From positions 186,001 to 250,000 of the forward strand of contig NZ_JABRWO010000002.1 of NCBI RefSeq assembly GCF_013618625.1: 64,000 nt of DNA, written 5' to 3'. The first letter of the stretch is position 1; every line of letters starts with the position of its first letter. The position numbers were made by a program, and so were the translations under genes. The notes under the pieces were generated by a model that saw nothing but the letters and a program-made list of their open reading frames with translations, was not told the origin of the DNA and made no database searches. This stretch comes from Bremerella alba (GTDB lineage Bacteria > Planctomycetota > Planctomycetia > Pirellulales > Pirellulaceae). Positions 38,070-46,852 of the stretch are shown here, in pieces.

Positions 38070-39377
38070 ATGCACAAAACGAAGGTCGCCATTGTCGGCT
38101 TAGGCACCGTCGGGGCAGGCGTCGCTAAAATCTTACTCGACCACGGCGACCGCACTGCGCGTAACGCGGGGACCACTCTATGGTTAGAGAAAGCCGTCGT
38201 TCGCGATCGAAACCGAGATCGCGACTGCGAACTACCCGACGGCGTGCTGACAGACGACCTGAGCGAAGTCACCGGCGATCCTGAAATCAAAGTCGTTGCG
38301 CAGCTGATCGGGGGGATCGAACCAGCCCGGACCATCATGCTGCAGCTGCTGGAAAGCGGCAAAGATATTGTTACCGCCAACAAAGCGTTGATCGCCGAAC
38401 ATGGCGCCGAGTTGTTCGCCCGCGCTCGCGAATTGGGCCGCAGCATTGCCTTCGACGCCGCAGTCGCCGGTGGGATTCCGATCATCACGAATCTCAGCCA
38501 GTGCCTGACTGCCAACCGCATCAGTTCTCTCAGCGGTATCTTGAACGGCACGTCCAACTTCATCGCTTCCGAGATGGAAGAACAAGAGGCGAGCTACAAG
38601 TGGGCCGTCAAAGAGGCACAGCGACTAGGCTACGCCGAAGCCGACCCCACGATGGATGTCGATGGGACCGACGCCGCCCAGAAACTGGCCATTCTCGCTC
38701 ACATTGCCTTTGGCATCAAAATCGACTGGAAGGCCGTCCCCCGCGAAGGGATCGATAAGCTGCTGCCGGTCGACATTCGCTTCGCCAAAGAACTTGGCTA
38801 TCGCATCAAGCTGCTGGCCTCGGCCCAACTGAGCGAAGACGGGCTCGAACTGCACGTTTCGCCATCGCTGATCCGCGCCGGCGAACCGCTGGCCGAAGTC
38901 CGTGGTCCATTCAATGCCATCAGCGTCGAAGGCGACCAAGTCGGACCGTTGTTCTACTACGGACAAGGTGCCGGGCAGAAGCCGACCGCTTCCGCCGTGG
39001 TTGCCGACATGATCGACATGGCCGTCGGACGAACGGCCCTCACCTTCCGCACGCTGAAGCTATTCACCGAGAATCACAGTGACGTGCAAATGTGTTCGCC
39101 CGATCAGATTCGCGGTCGACACTACTTCCGTTTCAGCGTCGAAGACCGTCCCGGTGTGTTGGCGGAAATTGCCCGGGTGCTGGGCGAACAAAAGATTTCG
39201 ATCGCCTCGGTTATTCAGCACGAGCCAGAGAACTTCGACGGCGACACCAAGAGTTACACGCCGCTGGTCATCATGACCCACACGGCAACCCAGGGACAAG
39301 CGGCCCGCGCCTTGGAAGTGATCAGCAAGATGCCCACCGTCAAACCGGGTGCTCGGAAAATGCTGGTCCAAGACTAA
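38070..39377 (+). CDS. hom: Homoserine dehydrogenase
   Basis: 435 aa from ATG 38070 (an in-frame TTG at 38058 is also possible). It reduces aspartate semialdehyde to homoserine, the branch point to threonine, isoleucine and methionine. The NAD(P)-binding GLGTVGAGVAKIL begins the protein. The catalytic region NKALIAEHGAEL, GILNGTSNFI and AEADPTMDVDGTDAAQKL follows. Residues about 350-430 form an ACT domain (RFSVEDRPGVLAEIARVL), which suggests allosteric feedback, normally by threonine. First gene of hom-apgM-lysC. Confidence 0.96.
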   Translation: MHKTKVAIVGLGTVGAGVAKILLDHGDRTARNAGTTLWLEKAVVRDRNRDRDCELPDGVLTDDLSEVTGDPEIKVVAQLIGGIEPARTIMLQLLESGKDIVTANKALIAEHGAELFARARELGRSIAFDAAVAGGIPIITNLSQCLTANRISSLSGILNGTSNFIASEMEEQEASYKWAVKEAQRLGYAEADPTMDVDGTDAAQKLAILAHIAFGIKIDWKAVPREGIDKLLPVDIRFAKELGYRIKLLASAQLSEDGLELHVSPSLIRAGEPLAEVRGPFNAISVEGDQVGPLFYYGQGAGQKPTASAVVADMIDMAVGRTALTFRTLKLFTENHSDVQMCSPDQIRGRHYFRFSVEDRPGVLAEIARVLGEQKISIASVIQHEPENFDGDTKSYTPLVIMTHTATQGQAARALEVISKMPTVKPGARKMLVQD

Positions 39378-39396
39378 GCAAATCACAAGACCGCAT

Positions 39397-39534
39397 AGTG
39401 CGAGCAGCGAAGCGTATCGCACCAAAAACGCATACCCATCTACAACCGATCGTTGCAACCAACGGTTGTAGATTGAATAATCCTCTGCAGAGAGGTCACT
39501 TTGCCGGTGCGATGCGCTTCGCTGCTCGCACCCT
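39397..39534. repeat. Structured palindromic element R1 between hom and the ApgM-like gene
   Basis: Terminal inverted repeats of about 26 bases flank the element: AGTGCGAGCAGCGAAGCGTA then TCGCACC at 39397-39423, and their near-perfect complement at 39506-39534. Inside lies a second hairpin with perfect 11-bp arms (ATCTACAACCG 39438-39448, CGGTTGTAGAT 39463-39473) and a small CCTCT/AGAGG palindrome (near 39482-39495). It resembles a miniature mobile or REP-type element. A decayed relative lies at 42768-42893. Confidence 0.75.
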
Positions 39535-39591
39535 ATCAAGATCAAGATACGCCCCATTCACGTCGGTTCTTATTCAGGAGATTCGGGAAAT

Positions 39592-40794
39592 ATGAAGTAC
39601 GCGATTGTCATTCCCGACGGCTGTGCCGATGAACCTCAAGAGTCGCTCGGCGGCAAGACTCCCTTGGAAGCAGCCAATGTTCCGAACATGGACGCCGTTG
39701 CCAAAGCAGGCGTTGTCGGTCGAGCCGATAACGTGCCGGCGCATCTTCCCGCTGGAAGTGACGTGGCCAACCTGAGCTTGCTCGGCTATAGCCCGCTGAA
39801 GTACTTCTCGGGTCGGGCACCGCTGGAAGCCGCTGCTCAGGGAATTGAACTGGGGGCCGACGATTGGGCTGTCCGCTGCAACCTGGTCACCATCGAAGAC
39901 CAGATCATGAAGAGCTTCACCGCCGGGCAGATCTCGTCGGAAGAAGCCAAGGCCCTGCTCGAAACGGCCCAAACGCAACTTGCCGGCCCAGGCGTCGAAT
40001 TCCATCCCGGGGTCAGCTACCGCAACCTGCTGATCTATCGCGGCCAGGACCGCCCTGCCCCGTTCAGCATGGAAACCCGCACCACGCCGCCGCATGACTT
40101 GAGCGATAAGTCGGTTGCCGATGGCTACCCGCGTGGCCAAGGCAGCGATTGGCTTTCCGACATGATGAGCCGCAGCGTCGAGCTGTTCGCCGATCATCCG
40201 GTCAACAAGCAGCGTATCGCCGACGGCAAACCGCCGGCAACCAACATCTGGTTGTGGGGCCTGGGTTGCCGCCCTGCCCTGACCCCTTTCGCCGAGCTAT
40301 ACGGCAAGACCGGCAAGATGATCACCGCGGTCGACCTGCTGCGCGGCCTGGCCGCGCTGATCGGTTGGGACCGCATTGAAGTCCCCGGTGCGACCGGCTA
40401 CACCGACACCGACTACGCCGCCAAGGGGCAGTATGCGATCAACGCGTTGGATTCCACCGACGTGATCTGCGTGCATGTCGAAGCCACCGACGAAGCCTCG
40501 CACGAAGGGGACATCCAGGAAAAGATTAAATCGCTTGAAGCGATCGACGGCAAAATCGTCGGCCCGCTGCATGAAGCGCTTAAGAAGCACGGAGATTACC
40601 GGATGATCGTGCTGCCCGATCACCCGACGTTCTGTCGTACAAAAACCCATAGCCATGGCTTTGTCCCGCTTACCATGTGTGGTAACGGCATCGAAGCCGA
40701 CGCGTTCGAGGCCTACCACGAACGCAACGCCGACACCTCGTCGCTAAGCTTCGACGAAGGCTGGAAGATGATGCCATACTTCCTCGGCGTGTAA
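39592..40794 (+). CDS. ApgM-family phosphomutase, candidate homoserine kinase
   Basis: 400 aa of the alkaline-phosphatase-like fold, close to archaeal-type 2,3-bisphosphoglycerate-independent phosphoglycerate mutase. Metal-binding features are visible: IPDGCADEP at the start, LPAGSDVANLSLLGY (the phosphorylated Ser region), HVEATDEASHEGD and LPDHPTFCRTKTHSHGFVP near the end. The family branch found with hom, lysC and threonine synthase genes has been proposed to be an alternative homoserine kinase. The placement here, between hom and lysC, supports that role over glycolysis. No GHMP-type thrB is present in the window. AGGAG lies 11 bases before ATG 39592. Confidence 0.85.
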   Translation: MKYAIVIPDGCADEPQESLGGKTPLEAANVPNMDAVAKAGVVGRADNVPAHLPAGSDVANLSLLGYSPLKYFSGRAPLEAAAQGIELGADDWAVRCNLVTIEDQIMKSFTAGQISSEEAKALLETAQTQLAGPGVEFHPGVSYRNLLIYRGQDRPAPFSMETRTTPPHDLSDKSVADGYPRGQGSDWLSDMMSRSVELFADHPVNKQRIADGKPPATNIWLWGLGCRPALTPFAELYGKTGKMITAVDLLRGLAALIGWDRIEVPGATGYTDTDYAAKGQYAINALDSTDVICVHVEATDEASHEGDIQEKIKSLEAIDGKIVGPLHEALKKHGDYRMIVLPDHPTFCRTKTHSHGFVPLTMCGNGIEADAFEAYHERNADTSSLSFDEGWKMMPYFLGV

Positions 40795-40864
40795 AACTTT
40801 GGTCACGGCGGTTGCCGGGCCACATCTTTGCCAAGTCGAAATTTATTACGGATGACACGATCCC

Positions 40865-42646
40865 ATGTCATTGATTGTTCAAAAATTTGGCGGTACGAGC
40901 GTCGCTGACTGCGAGAAGATTGTTTCCGCAGCGAGAAAAGCGATTCGCGCCCAGCGAGAAGGCCATCAGGTGGTGATGGTCGTTAGCGCGATGGGTAAAA
41001 ACACCGACGTCCTGGTCGACCTGGCCCAACAGGTCAGCGACAGCCCACCGGCTCGCGAGATGGATATGCTGCTCTCGACCGGCGAGCAGGTCAGCGTCGC
41101 GTTAATGGCCATGGCCATCGATGCACTCGGCTCGAAGGCCGTCAGTTTGACCGGTGCCCAAATCGGAATTCGCACCGACAGCACGCACACCAAGGCGCGT
41201 ATCCGTTCGATCGAAACGTCCCGCGTCAAGCAGCTGTTGGACGATGGCAACATTGTCATCGCCGCCGGCTTCCAAGGGATCGACGAGAACCTCAACATCA
41301 CGACCCTTGGCCGCGGCGGTAGCGACACCACCGCCGTTGCGTTAGCTGCCGTGCTCGATGCCGACACGTGCGAAATCTATACCGACGTCGACGGCGTCTA
41401 CACCACCGACCCGCGCGTACTGCCGGACGCCCGCCGCGTTCCGCAGATTGCCTACGACGAAATGCTGGAGCTGGCCAGTCTGGGTGCCGGCGTCATGCAC
41501 AGCCGTTCGGTTGAGTTCGCCAAGAAGTTTGGCGTGCCGATCCATGTCCGCAGCAGCTTCACCGATGTCCCGGGAACGCTGATCGTGCACGACCCCGAGT
41601 CGCGCACCCGTCCGGTCAGCGGCGCGGCCATCACTAAGAAGGAAGCCCGCATCACCCTGGAAGGCATTCCCGACGAACCAGGCATTTCACTGGAACTGTT
41701 CAGCCGTATCGCCGCCAAAGCGATCTCGGTCGACATGATCGTCCAGAACATCAGTAAAGACGGCAAAGCGAATATCAGCTTCACCGTTCCGCAAAACGAA
41801 CTGAAGGTAACGCTCGACGCCGTGAAACAGGCCTCCGAGATCTTGCGTCCCGAGAACGTTACCTTCGACGAGCATGTCTCGAAGGTCTCGGTCGTCGGTC
41901 TCGGTATGGCTACCTTGCCGGGGGTCGCCGACAAGATGTTCCATGTCCTCTCGGAAGAAGGCATCAACATCCAGGCCATCTCGACTTCCGAGATTAAAAT
42001 CTCGGTCCTGGTCAGCCAGTCCGATGCCCAGCGGGCCTTGCAAGCGGTTCACAATGGCTTCCAACTCGATGTCACGCCCGAAGATTCGCCCGCCGAAATT
42101 AGTTCGGTACGCGTTCGCGATGTGACCGATCCGGCCATCGTAGTTCAACGCCTTCGCGAGATGGAAGACCTGGCGATCGACAACATCGAGCTCGATCGTA
42201 GCCAGTCGCTGCTGTTGGTTCGCCGCGTGCCTGATCGACCAGGGATCGCTTCCCAGGTCTTGAATGCGGTCGCTTCCAAGGGCATCAACATCGACGTGAT
42301 TATTCAGAACGTCGGCCGCGACGACAGCGCCAACGTCAGCTTCACCTGCCCCGTCGGCGACTACGAAAAGGCCTACGCGGCCTTGGAAGAAGTCGTCAAA
42401 GAGATCGGTGCCGGCGAAGTCGAAGGCAACCGGGAAGCGGCCAAGCTATCGGTCAGCGGCATCGGCCTGCGAAGCCATACCGGCGTAGGCGTTCGCATGT
42501 TCAAAGCCCTCAGCAACGCCAACATCAACGTCGACCTGATTAGCACCTCGGAAGTCCGCGTGAACGTCATCGTCGACGAGCACGAAGGTGAGCCAGGCCT
42601 GAAAGCATTGGAAGAAGCATTTCACGACGTCCTACTGGACACGTGA
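40865..42646 (+). CDS. lysC: Aspartate kinase with four ACT domains
   Basis: 593 aa. It phosphorylates aspartate, the first step to lysine, threonine, methionine and diaminopimelate. The kinase domain opens with KFGGTSVADCEKI and includes GRGGSDTTAVALAAVLDAD (about 155). Four ACT modules follow: EGIPDEPGISLELFSRI, VVGLGMATLPGVADKMF, RRVPDRPGIASQVLNAV and VSGIGLRSHTGVGVRMF. Most bacterial LysC enzymes have two, about 410 aa; the duplicated array resembles cyanobacterial-type enzymes and probably allows more complex feedback. Third gene of the cluster, 70 bases after the ApgM-like gene. Confidence 0.97.
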   Translation: MSLIVQKFGGTSVADCEKIVSAARKAIRAQREGHQVVMVVSAMGKNTDVLVDLAQQVSDSPPAREMDMLLSTGEQVSVALMAMAIDALGSKAVSLTGAQIGIRTDSTHTKARIRSIETSRVKQLLDDGNIVIAAGFQGIDENLNITTLGRGGSDTTAVALAAVLDADTCEIYTDVDGVYTTDPRVLPDARRVPQIAYDEMLELASLGAGVMHSRSVEFAKKFGVPIHVRSSFTDVPGTLIVHDPESRTRPVSGAAITKKEARITLEGIPDEPGISLELFSRIAAKAISVDMIVQNISKDGKANISFTVPQNELKVTLDAVKQASEILRPENVTFDEHVSKVSVVGLGMATLPGVADKMFHVLSEEGINIQAISTSEIKISVLVSQSDAQRALQAVHNGFQLDVTPEDSPAEISSVRVRDVTDPAIVVQRLREMEDLAIDNIELDRSQSLLLVRRVPDRPGIASQVLNAVASKGINIDVIIQNVGRDDSANVSFTCPVGDYEKAYAALEEVVKEIGAGEVEGNREAAKLSVSGIGLRSHTGVGVRMFKALSNANINVDLISTSEVRVNVIVDEHEGEPGLKALEEAFHDVLLDT

Positions 42647-42681
42647 ATGCGTCGGCCGGCATCAAAATGACATCCAAACGA

Positions 42682-42709
42682 ATGGCCACCAAAAACGGTG
42701 GCCATTTTT
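42682..42709 (+). terminator. Intrinsic terminator after lysC
   Basis: A perfect 9-bp stem, ATGGCCACC (42682-42690) and GGTGGCCAT (42697-42705), with loop AAAAAC and trailing TTTTC. It lies 36 bases past the lysC stop and closes the hom-apgM-lysC unit. Confidence 0.85.
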
Positions 42710-42767
42710 CATGCGCGATCACAACCGAAAGCCTCCGGAAGCATCTGCCACAAAACGCGACATCCCT

Positions 42768-42893
42768 GTAGGGTGCCGAGCAGCGAAGCGAATCGCACCA
42801 CGAACAGCGTTGTCGCGTTGCCATGCGATGGAGACCGTATTCGGTGCGATACGTTCCGCGATGCGTCACTTCTCACACCCTACGGCCTGGGCC
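42768..42893. repeat. Degenerate copy (R2) of the GTGCGA palindromic element
   Basis: The left end GTAGGGTGCCGAGCAGCGAA (42768-42787) plus GCGAATCGCACC, and the right end GGTGCGAT (42843-42850) through CACACCCTAC (42884-42893), are inverted with respect to each other. They match the ends of element R1 at 39397-39534 in sequence and spacing. The right end carries extra changes. It lies between the lysC terminator and the convergent DUF151 gene. Confidence 0.6.
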
Positions 42894-42896
42894 GGC

Positions 42897-43298
42897 TTAG
42901 ACTTCCGACTCTTCCAATACCTGTTCTTCGACGTAGATCGGCAGATGCGGCTGGCTGGTGACGGCCACGGCAATGGCGTCGGAAGGGCGGGCATCGATCG
43001 ATACCAGTTCGCCGTCGACCTTCACGCGAAGGTTGGCGAAATAGGTTCCTTCTTTCAGGTCGGTGATGATCACGCTATCCAGTTCGCCACCGAGTTGCTC
43101 GACGATGCTGACAATTAAGTCATGCGTTAGCGGGCGTGGCGGGATGAAGTCCTTCACGCGGCGGTGAATACTGGTCGCTTCGAAGATACCAATCATGATA
43201 GGAAACTGGCGTTCTCCGTCCACTTCCTTCAAGTAGATAACCTGCTGGTCGTTAATCTCGCTGATGATGATCCGCGAGAGTTCCATCTGAATCGGCAT
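42897..43298 (-). CDS. Bifunctional nuclease family (DUF151) protein
   Basis: 133 aa from ATG 43298 (MPIQMELSRIII); the open frame continues upstream to 43526 but that part has no coding look. Family features are present: VYLKEVDGERQFPIMIGIFEATSI, the central RPLTHDLIVSIVEQLGGELDSVIITDL and SIDARPSDAIAVAV near the C-terminus. DUF151 proteins related to plant BBD and Thermotoga TM0160 have been reported to degrade DNA and RNA; the role in bacteria is not settled. It lies after valS on the same strand with about 260 bases between. Confidence 0.88.
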   Translation of the reverse strand: MPIQMELSRIIISEINDQQVIYLKEVDGERQFPIMIGIFEATSIHRRVKDFIPPRPLTHDLIVSIVEQLGGELDSVIITDLKEGTYFANLRVKVDGELVSIDARPSDAIAVAVTSQPHLPIYVEEQVLEESEV

Positions 43299-43525
43299 AA
43301 GGGGATCTGACTTCCTCAGGGATTCTCGTTCAAGTAACTCGATTATATCCCTGGAATTTCTCGTGGGAACAGTCCCCATCTTGGTGAGCTTTCCAAGAGG
43401 GGTGGTACCGAGGCTTATTGAGTGCTCGGAGTTGTCGACAAGTGGGTAACGAACGGAGGTAATTTGAATAGAGGCGTGCCAAGCGGTACAGGCTCTATCC
43501 ATGAACCGCTTGTAGCCTGCGGCCA

Positions 43526-43545
43526 CCCAGAGACGAATCTCTGGG
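43526..43545. repeat. 8-bp hairpin after valS
   Basis: CCCAGAGA (43526-43533) and TCTCTGGG (43538-43545) form a perfect stem with loop CGAA, flanked by GGCCAC and CCACC. It lies 17 bases past the valS stop. There is no T-run, so it may stabilise the 3' end of the message rather than terminate it. A CCTGGGCCACCC sequence recurs near 13930. Confidence 0.6.
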
Positions 43546-43562
43546 CCACCCTCAAGCGAAAA

Positions 43563-46500
43563 TCATTTCGCCGCCGACTCACGCAGCTTGGCTAACGCTG
43601 CCTGGGTGCGTTCCAGTTCCTGCTTGGCTTGTTCCAGGCTCTCGCGTTCGCGGGCTACGATGTCGGCTGGGGCCCGGGCGACGAAGCTTTCATTACTAAG
43701 CTTCTTTTCCTTGCCGGTCACCAACTGCTGAAGTTTTTGCCCGTGCTTTTCGTTCCGCTCGATCTCGGCTTCGACGTCGATGAAGTCCTTCAGGTCGACG
43801 AAGATCTCCATATCCCCTACCGTGATCGTCGCGTTGGTTTCCGGCACGGCCACGTCCTTACCCAGGCCGCAGCTCTTGGCGTTGGCCATCGACAGGAAGT
43901 ACGGCGACATCGTTTCCAACAGCTTGGCGGTCGGCTCGTCGCAGCGGATCACGAATTCGATCGTATCCTTCGGGACGATATTCTGGCGACTGCGAATCTC
44001 TCGCAAGCTGCCGAGCGTTTCCTCGAAGACGGCAAACTGACGCTCGATCGCGCGGTCTTCCCACTTGGCGTCGATCTCGGGCCAAGTCGATTGCATGATG
44101 CTTTCGGTCGCTTCCGCAGGCGATTCGATGCCACGCGTGGGAGCAATCTTGCCGAGCGTTTGCCAAATTTCTTCGGTGATAAACGGAATGATCGGGTGCA
44201 GAAGCCGCAGCATCGCGTCGAGCACGTAGGTAATCACTCGCTGGGCGGCGGCTCGCTGCTTTTCGTCCTGGAAACGCTCTTTGAGGATTTCCACGTAGAA
44301 GCTGCAGAACTCGTCCCAAGCAAAGTCATACGTTGCCCGGGCCGCGTCGGAATAGCCGTAGCTCTCGTAGCACCGCGTCACCTCTTGGCTCACCGTGTAC
44401 AACCGCGACAAAATCCAGCGGTCTTCTAACTGCATCTCGTCGGACGACACGTCACCCGGCGTATAGCCTTCCAGGTTCAGCATGGTGAACCGGGCCGCGT
44501 TCCACAGTTTATTGCAGAAGTTACGCCCCAGCTCGAAGCGTTCGCTGACCACGGAACCACGCGGCAAGGCCTTGTCTTCGGCTGTTTCCGCCCACTGCGT
44601 GCTGAATGGCTCGTGGCACTTCTTGCACTCGACACGCGGTAACTGACGGTTCTTCTTGGTCTGATCGATCAATGCGCCGCAGTGCGGGCACTCGAACTGC
44701 ACCGGCATCCGCACGTCTTGCGTTTCGGTGGTTAGATAAGCCAAACCGAAACGGAGCGAGTCGACACCAAACTTGTCGATCACGTCGAGCGGATCCACGC
44801 CGTTCCCCTTCGACTTGCTCATACGCTCGCCCAGACCATCTAAAATGGTCGGGTGAATGAACACTTCGCGGAACGGCACTTCGCCCATATTGTTGATACC
44901 GGCCAGCACCATGCGAGCCACCCACAGCGTGATAATATCGCGGCTGGTGATCAGCGTGCTGGTGGGGTAATAGTACGCCAGCTCTGGCGTTTGTTCTGGC
45001 CAACCGAGGGTCGAATGGGGCCACAGGGCCGAACTAAACCAGGTATCGAGCACGTCTTCTTCGCGCACGAAGCCCATGGCCTCGTACTTCTTGGCGAGGG
45101 TCTCGTCTTCGTCGGCGATGCACACATGCACCTGGGCGTACGGCATCGTCACGCGCACCGCGCCTTGGATGGTGCCGGTCTTTTCGGCGACTTCCAGCTC
45201 TTCGTCACGCTCGACCTGGAAGTTGGCCTTGCCGCTTTGAATGTCAGGATCGGCTTCCAACTTGGCGACTAGGGCGTCGTGCTCGTCTTTGTAAGCACAT
45301 TCCTGCGACCAGATCGGAATTTGATGGCCCCACCATAGCTGACGACTGACCGGCCAATCGCGTTTTTCGCTCAACCAGTCGAGGTAGCCGTTGGCGTACC
45401 GCGTTGGGAAGATCTTCACGCGGCCGTCTTTCACAGCGTCCATGGCGCTCTGGGCCAATTGGTCCATCTTGATGAACCACTGATCGGCCAGGTACGGCTC
45501 GATCGGCGTTTTACTGCGATCGGAATAGGCCAGTTCGATCTTGCGATCTTCGACCTTTTCTAACAAGTTCAGCTTGTCGAGATCTTCGACCACAGCCTGT
45601 CGGGCCTTGGGGATGGTCAGCCCGATGTATTCGCCGGTCGTCTCGTTGAGCGTGCCGTCGGAGTTCAAGATGTTGATCATCGGCAACTCCTGACGACGCC
45701 CGACTTCATAGTCGTTCGCATCGTGGGCCGGGGTGATTTTCACGCAGCCTGAACCAAGCTCAGGCTTGGCCCATTGATCGGCCACCAGCGGAATCTCACG
45801 ATCGATCAGCGGCAGCATGAGCTTGCGACCATCCAGGGCCATATCGCGCAGCTTGATCAACTGCGGCAGCATCGTCTCGCGGCGCTGAGTAATCTGGTCC
45901 AGCTGTTCCTGGATCGCTGGCTTATCTTTGCCGGCGGCTTCCTTCAGCTTCTCTTTCAGTTCGGCTTCGATGGTATCGAGCGCCTTGGCCGGATCGGGGT
46001 GCACGGCCACGGCCGTATCGCCGAGCATGGTTTCGGGCCGGGTCGTGGCGATCGTCACAAACTTCGGTTCGCCTGGCTGCGGGTCGATCACCGGGTACTT
46101 GAAGTGCCAGAAACTACCGTCGGTCGATTCGTGGAAGACCTCGTCGTCGCTCACGGCCGTTTGCAGGAACGTATCCCAGTTGACCAGCCGTTTCCCTTTG
46201 TAGATCCACTGCTTGGCGAACAGATCGTAGAAGGTCCGCCGCACAGCCCGGGCACACGTGTCGTCGAGCGTGAACCGGGTCCGCTCCCAGTCGCAGCTAC
46301 TGCCCATGCGTTTAAGCTGGCCGAGAATGCGGGTCTCGTATTGATCTTTCCAATCCCAGATTCGCTTGACCAGTTCGTCGCGGCCCAGGTCGTGTCGGCT
46401 TTTCTTTTCCGACTCGAAGATCCGGCGTTCGACCACAGCTTGGGTGGCGATACCGGCATGGTCGGTACCGGGCATCCACAGCGTGTTGAAACCCTTCAGG

Positions 46501-46718
46501 CGTTTATAGCGAATCAACACGTCTTGCAGCGTGTTGTTGAGCGCGTGTCCCAGATGCAGCGCGCCGGTCACGTTCGGCGGTGGAATGACAATTGTGAATG
46601 GCTCGCGGTCTGGGTCGGGCTCGCTATGAAAGAATCCCTGCGATTCCCAGTATTCGTAGATTTTGGGCGAGATCGAAAAATCAAATCGGTTGGGAATATC
46701 CTGAGCGGAGAACGCCAC
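43563..46718 (-). CDS. valS: Valyl-tRNA synthetase
   Basis: 1051 aa class Ia synthetase charging tRNA-Val. HIGH motif HLGHALNNT at 55-63, editing domain with TTRPETMLGDTAVAVHPD, KMSKSKGNG near 632, and a C-terminal coiled coil (NEKHGQKLQQLVTGKEKKL). Just after the KMSKS segment, near 676-702, is a zinc-ribbon insertion CPHCG...CKKCH, uncommon in ValS. The enzyme is about 100 residues longer than E. coli ValS; a charged insert near 255-290 adds the rest. It follows cimA on the same strand after 134 bases, so the cimA leader attenuator may also govern it. Confidence 0.97.
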   Translation of the reverse strand: MAFSAQDIPNRFDFSISPKIYEYWESQGFFHSEPDPDREPFTIVIPPPNVTGALHLGHALNNTLQDVLIRYKRLKGFNTLWMPGTDHAGIATQAVVERRIFESEKKSRHDLGRDELVKRIWDWKDQYETRILGQLKRMGSSCDWERTRFTLDDTCARAVRRTFYDLFAKQWIYKGKRLVNWDTFLQTAVSDDEVFHESTDGSFWHFKYPVIDPQPGEPKFVTIATTRPETMLGDTAVAVHPDPAKALDTIEAELKEKLKEAAGKDKPAIQEQLDQITQRRETMLPQLIKLRDMALDGRKLMLPLIDREIPLVADQWAKPELGSGCVKITPAHDANDYEVGRRQELPMINILNSDGTLNETTGEYIGLTIPKARQAVVEDLDKLNLLEKVEDRKIELAYSDRSKTPIEPYLADQWFIKMDQLAQSAMDAVKDGRVKIFPTRYANGYLDWLSEKRDWPVSRQLWWGHQIPIWSQECAYKDEHDALVAKLEADPDIQSGKANFQVERDEELEVAEKTGTIQGAVRVTMPYAQVHVCIADEDETLAKKYEAMGFVREEDVLDTWFSSALWPHSTLGWPEQTPELAYYYPTSTLITSRDIITLWVARMVLAGINNMGEVPFREVFIHPTILDGLGERMSKSKGNGVDPLDVIDKFGVDSLRFGLAYLTTETQDVRMPVQFECPHCGALIDQTKKNRQLPRVECKKCHEPFSTQWAETAEDKALPRGSVVSERFELGRNFCNKLWNAARFTMLNLEGYTPGDVSSDEMQLEDRWILSRLYTVSQEVTRCYESYGYSDAARATYDFAWDEFCSFYVEILKERFQDEKQRAAAQRVITYVLDAMLRLLHPIIPFITEEIWQTLGKIAPTRGIESPAEATESIMQSTWPEIDAKWEDRAIERQFAVFEETLGSLREIRSRQNIVPKDTIEFVIRCDEPTAKLLETMSPYFLSMANAKSCGLGKDVAVPETNATITVGDMEIFVDLKDFIDVEAEIERNEKHGQKLQQLVTGKEKKLSNESFVARAPADIVARERESLEQAKQELERTQAALAKLRESAAK

Positions 46719-46740
46719 CAGTATGACTCGCTATGCAATT

Positions 46741-46789
46741 AGTTTTCAGTGTTCAGTTTTCAATCCTCTCGCCCGCAGACGGGGGCGAG
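46741..46789. repeat. TTTTCAGTGTTC-type repeat (copy C) with GC hairpin, between cimA and valS
   Basis: AGTTTTCAGTGTTCAGTTTT (46741-46760) then CAAT matches one arm of the repeats at 12741 and 36658. It is followed by a CTCGCCC/GGGCGAG hairpin (46768-46774, 46783-46789) whose loop holds CCCGCAGACGGG. The same CCCGTCTGCGGG string flanks copy A in the opposite orientation. There is no T-run, so this is not a clear terminator. Confidence 0.6.
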
Positions 46790-46852
46790 GGGACATGACC
46801 GGAAGTGGAATCCCTTGCCGATTCCAGCTCTGTATTGCTGACGTAACTTGTT

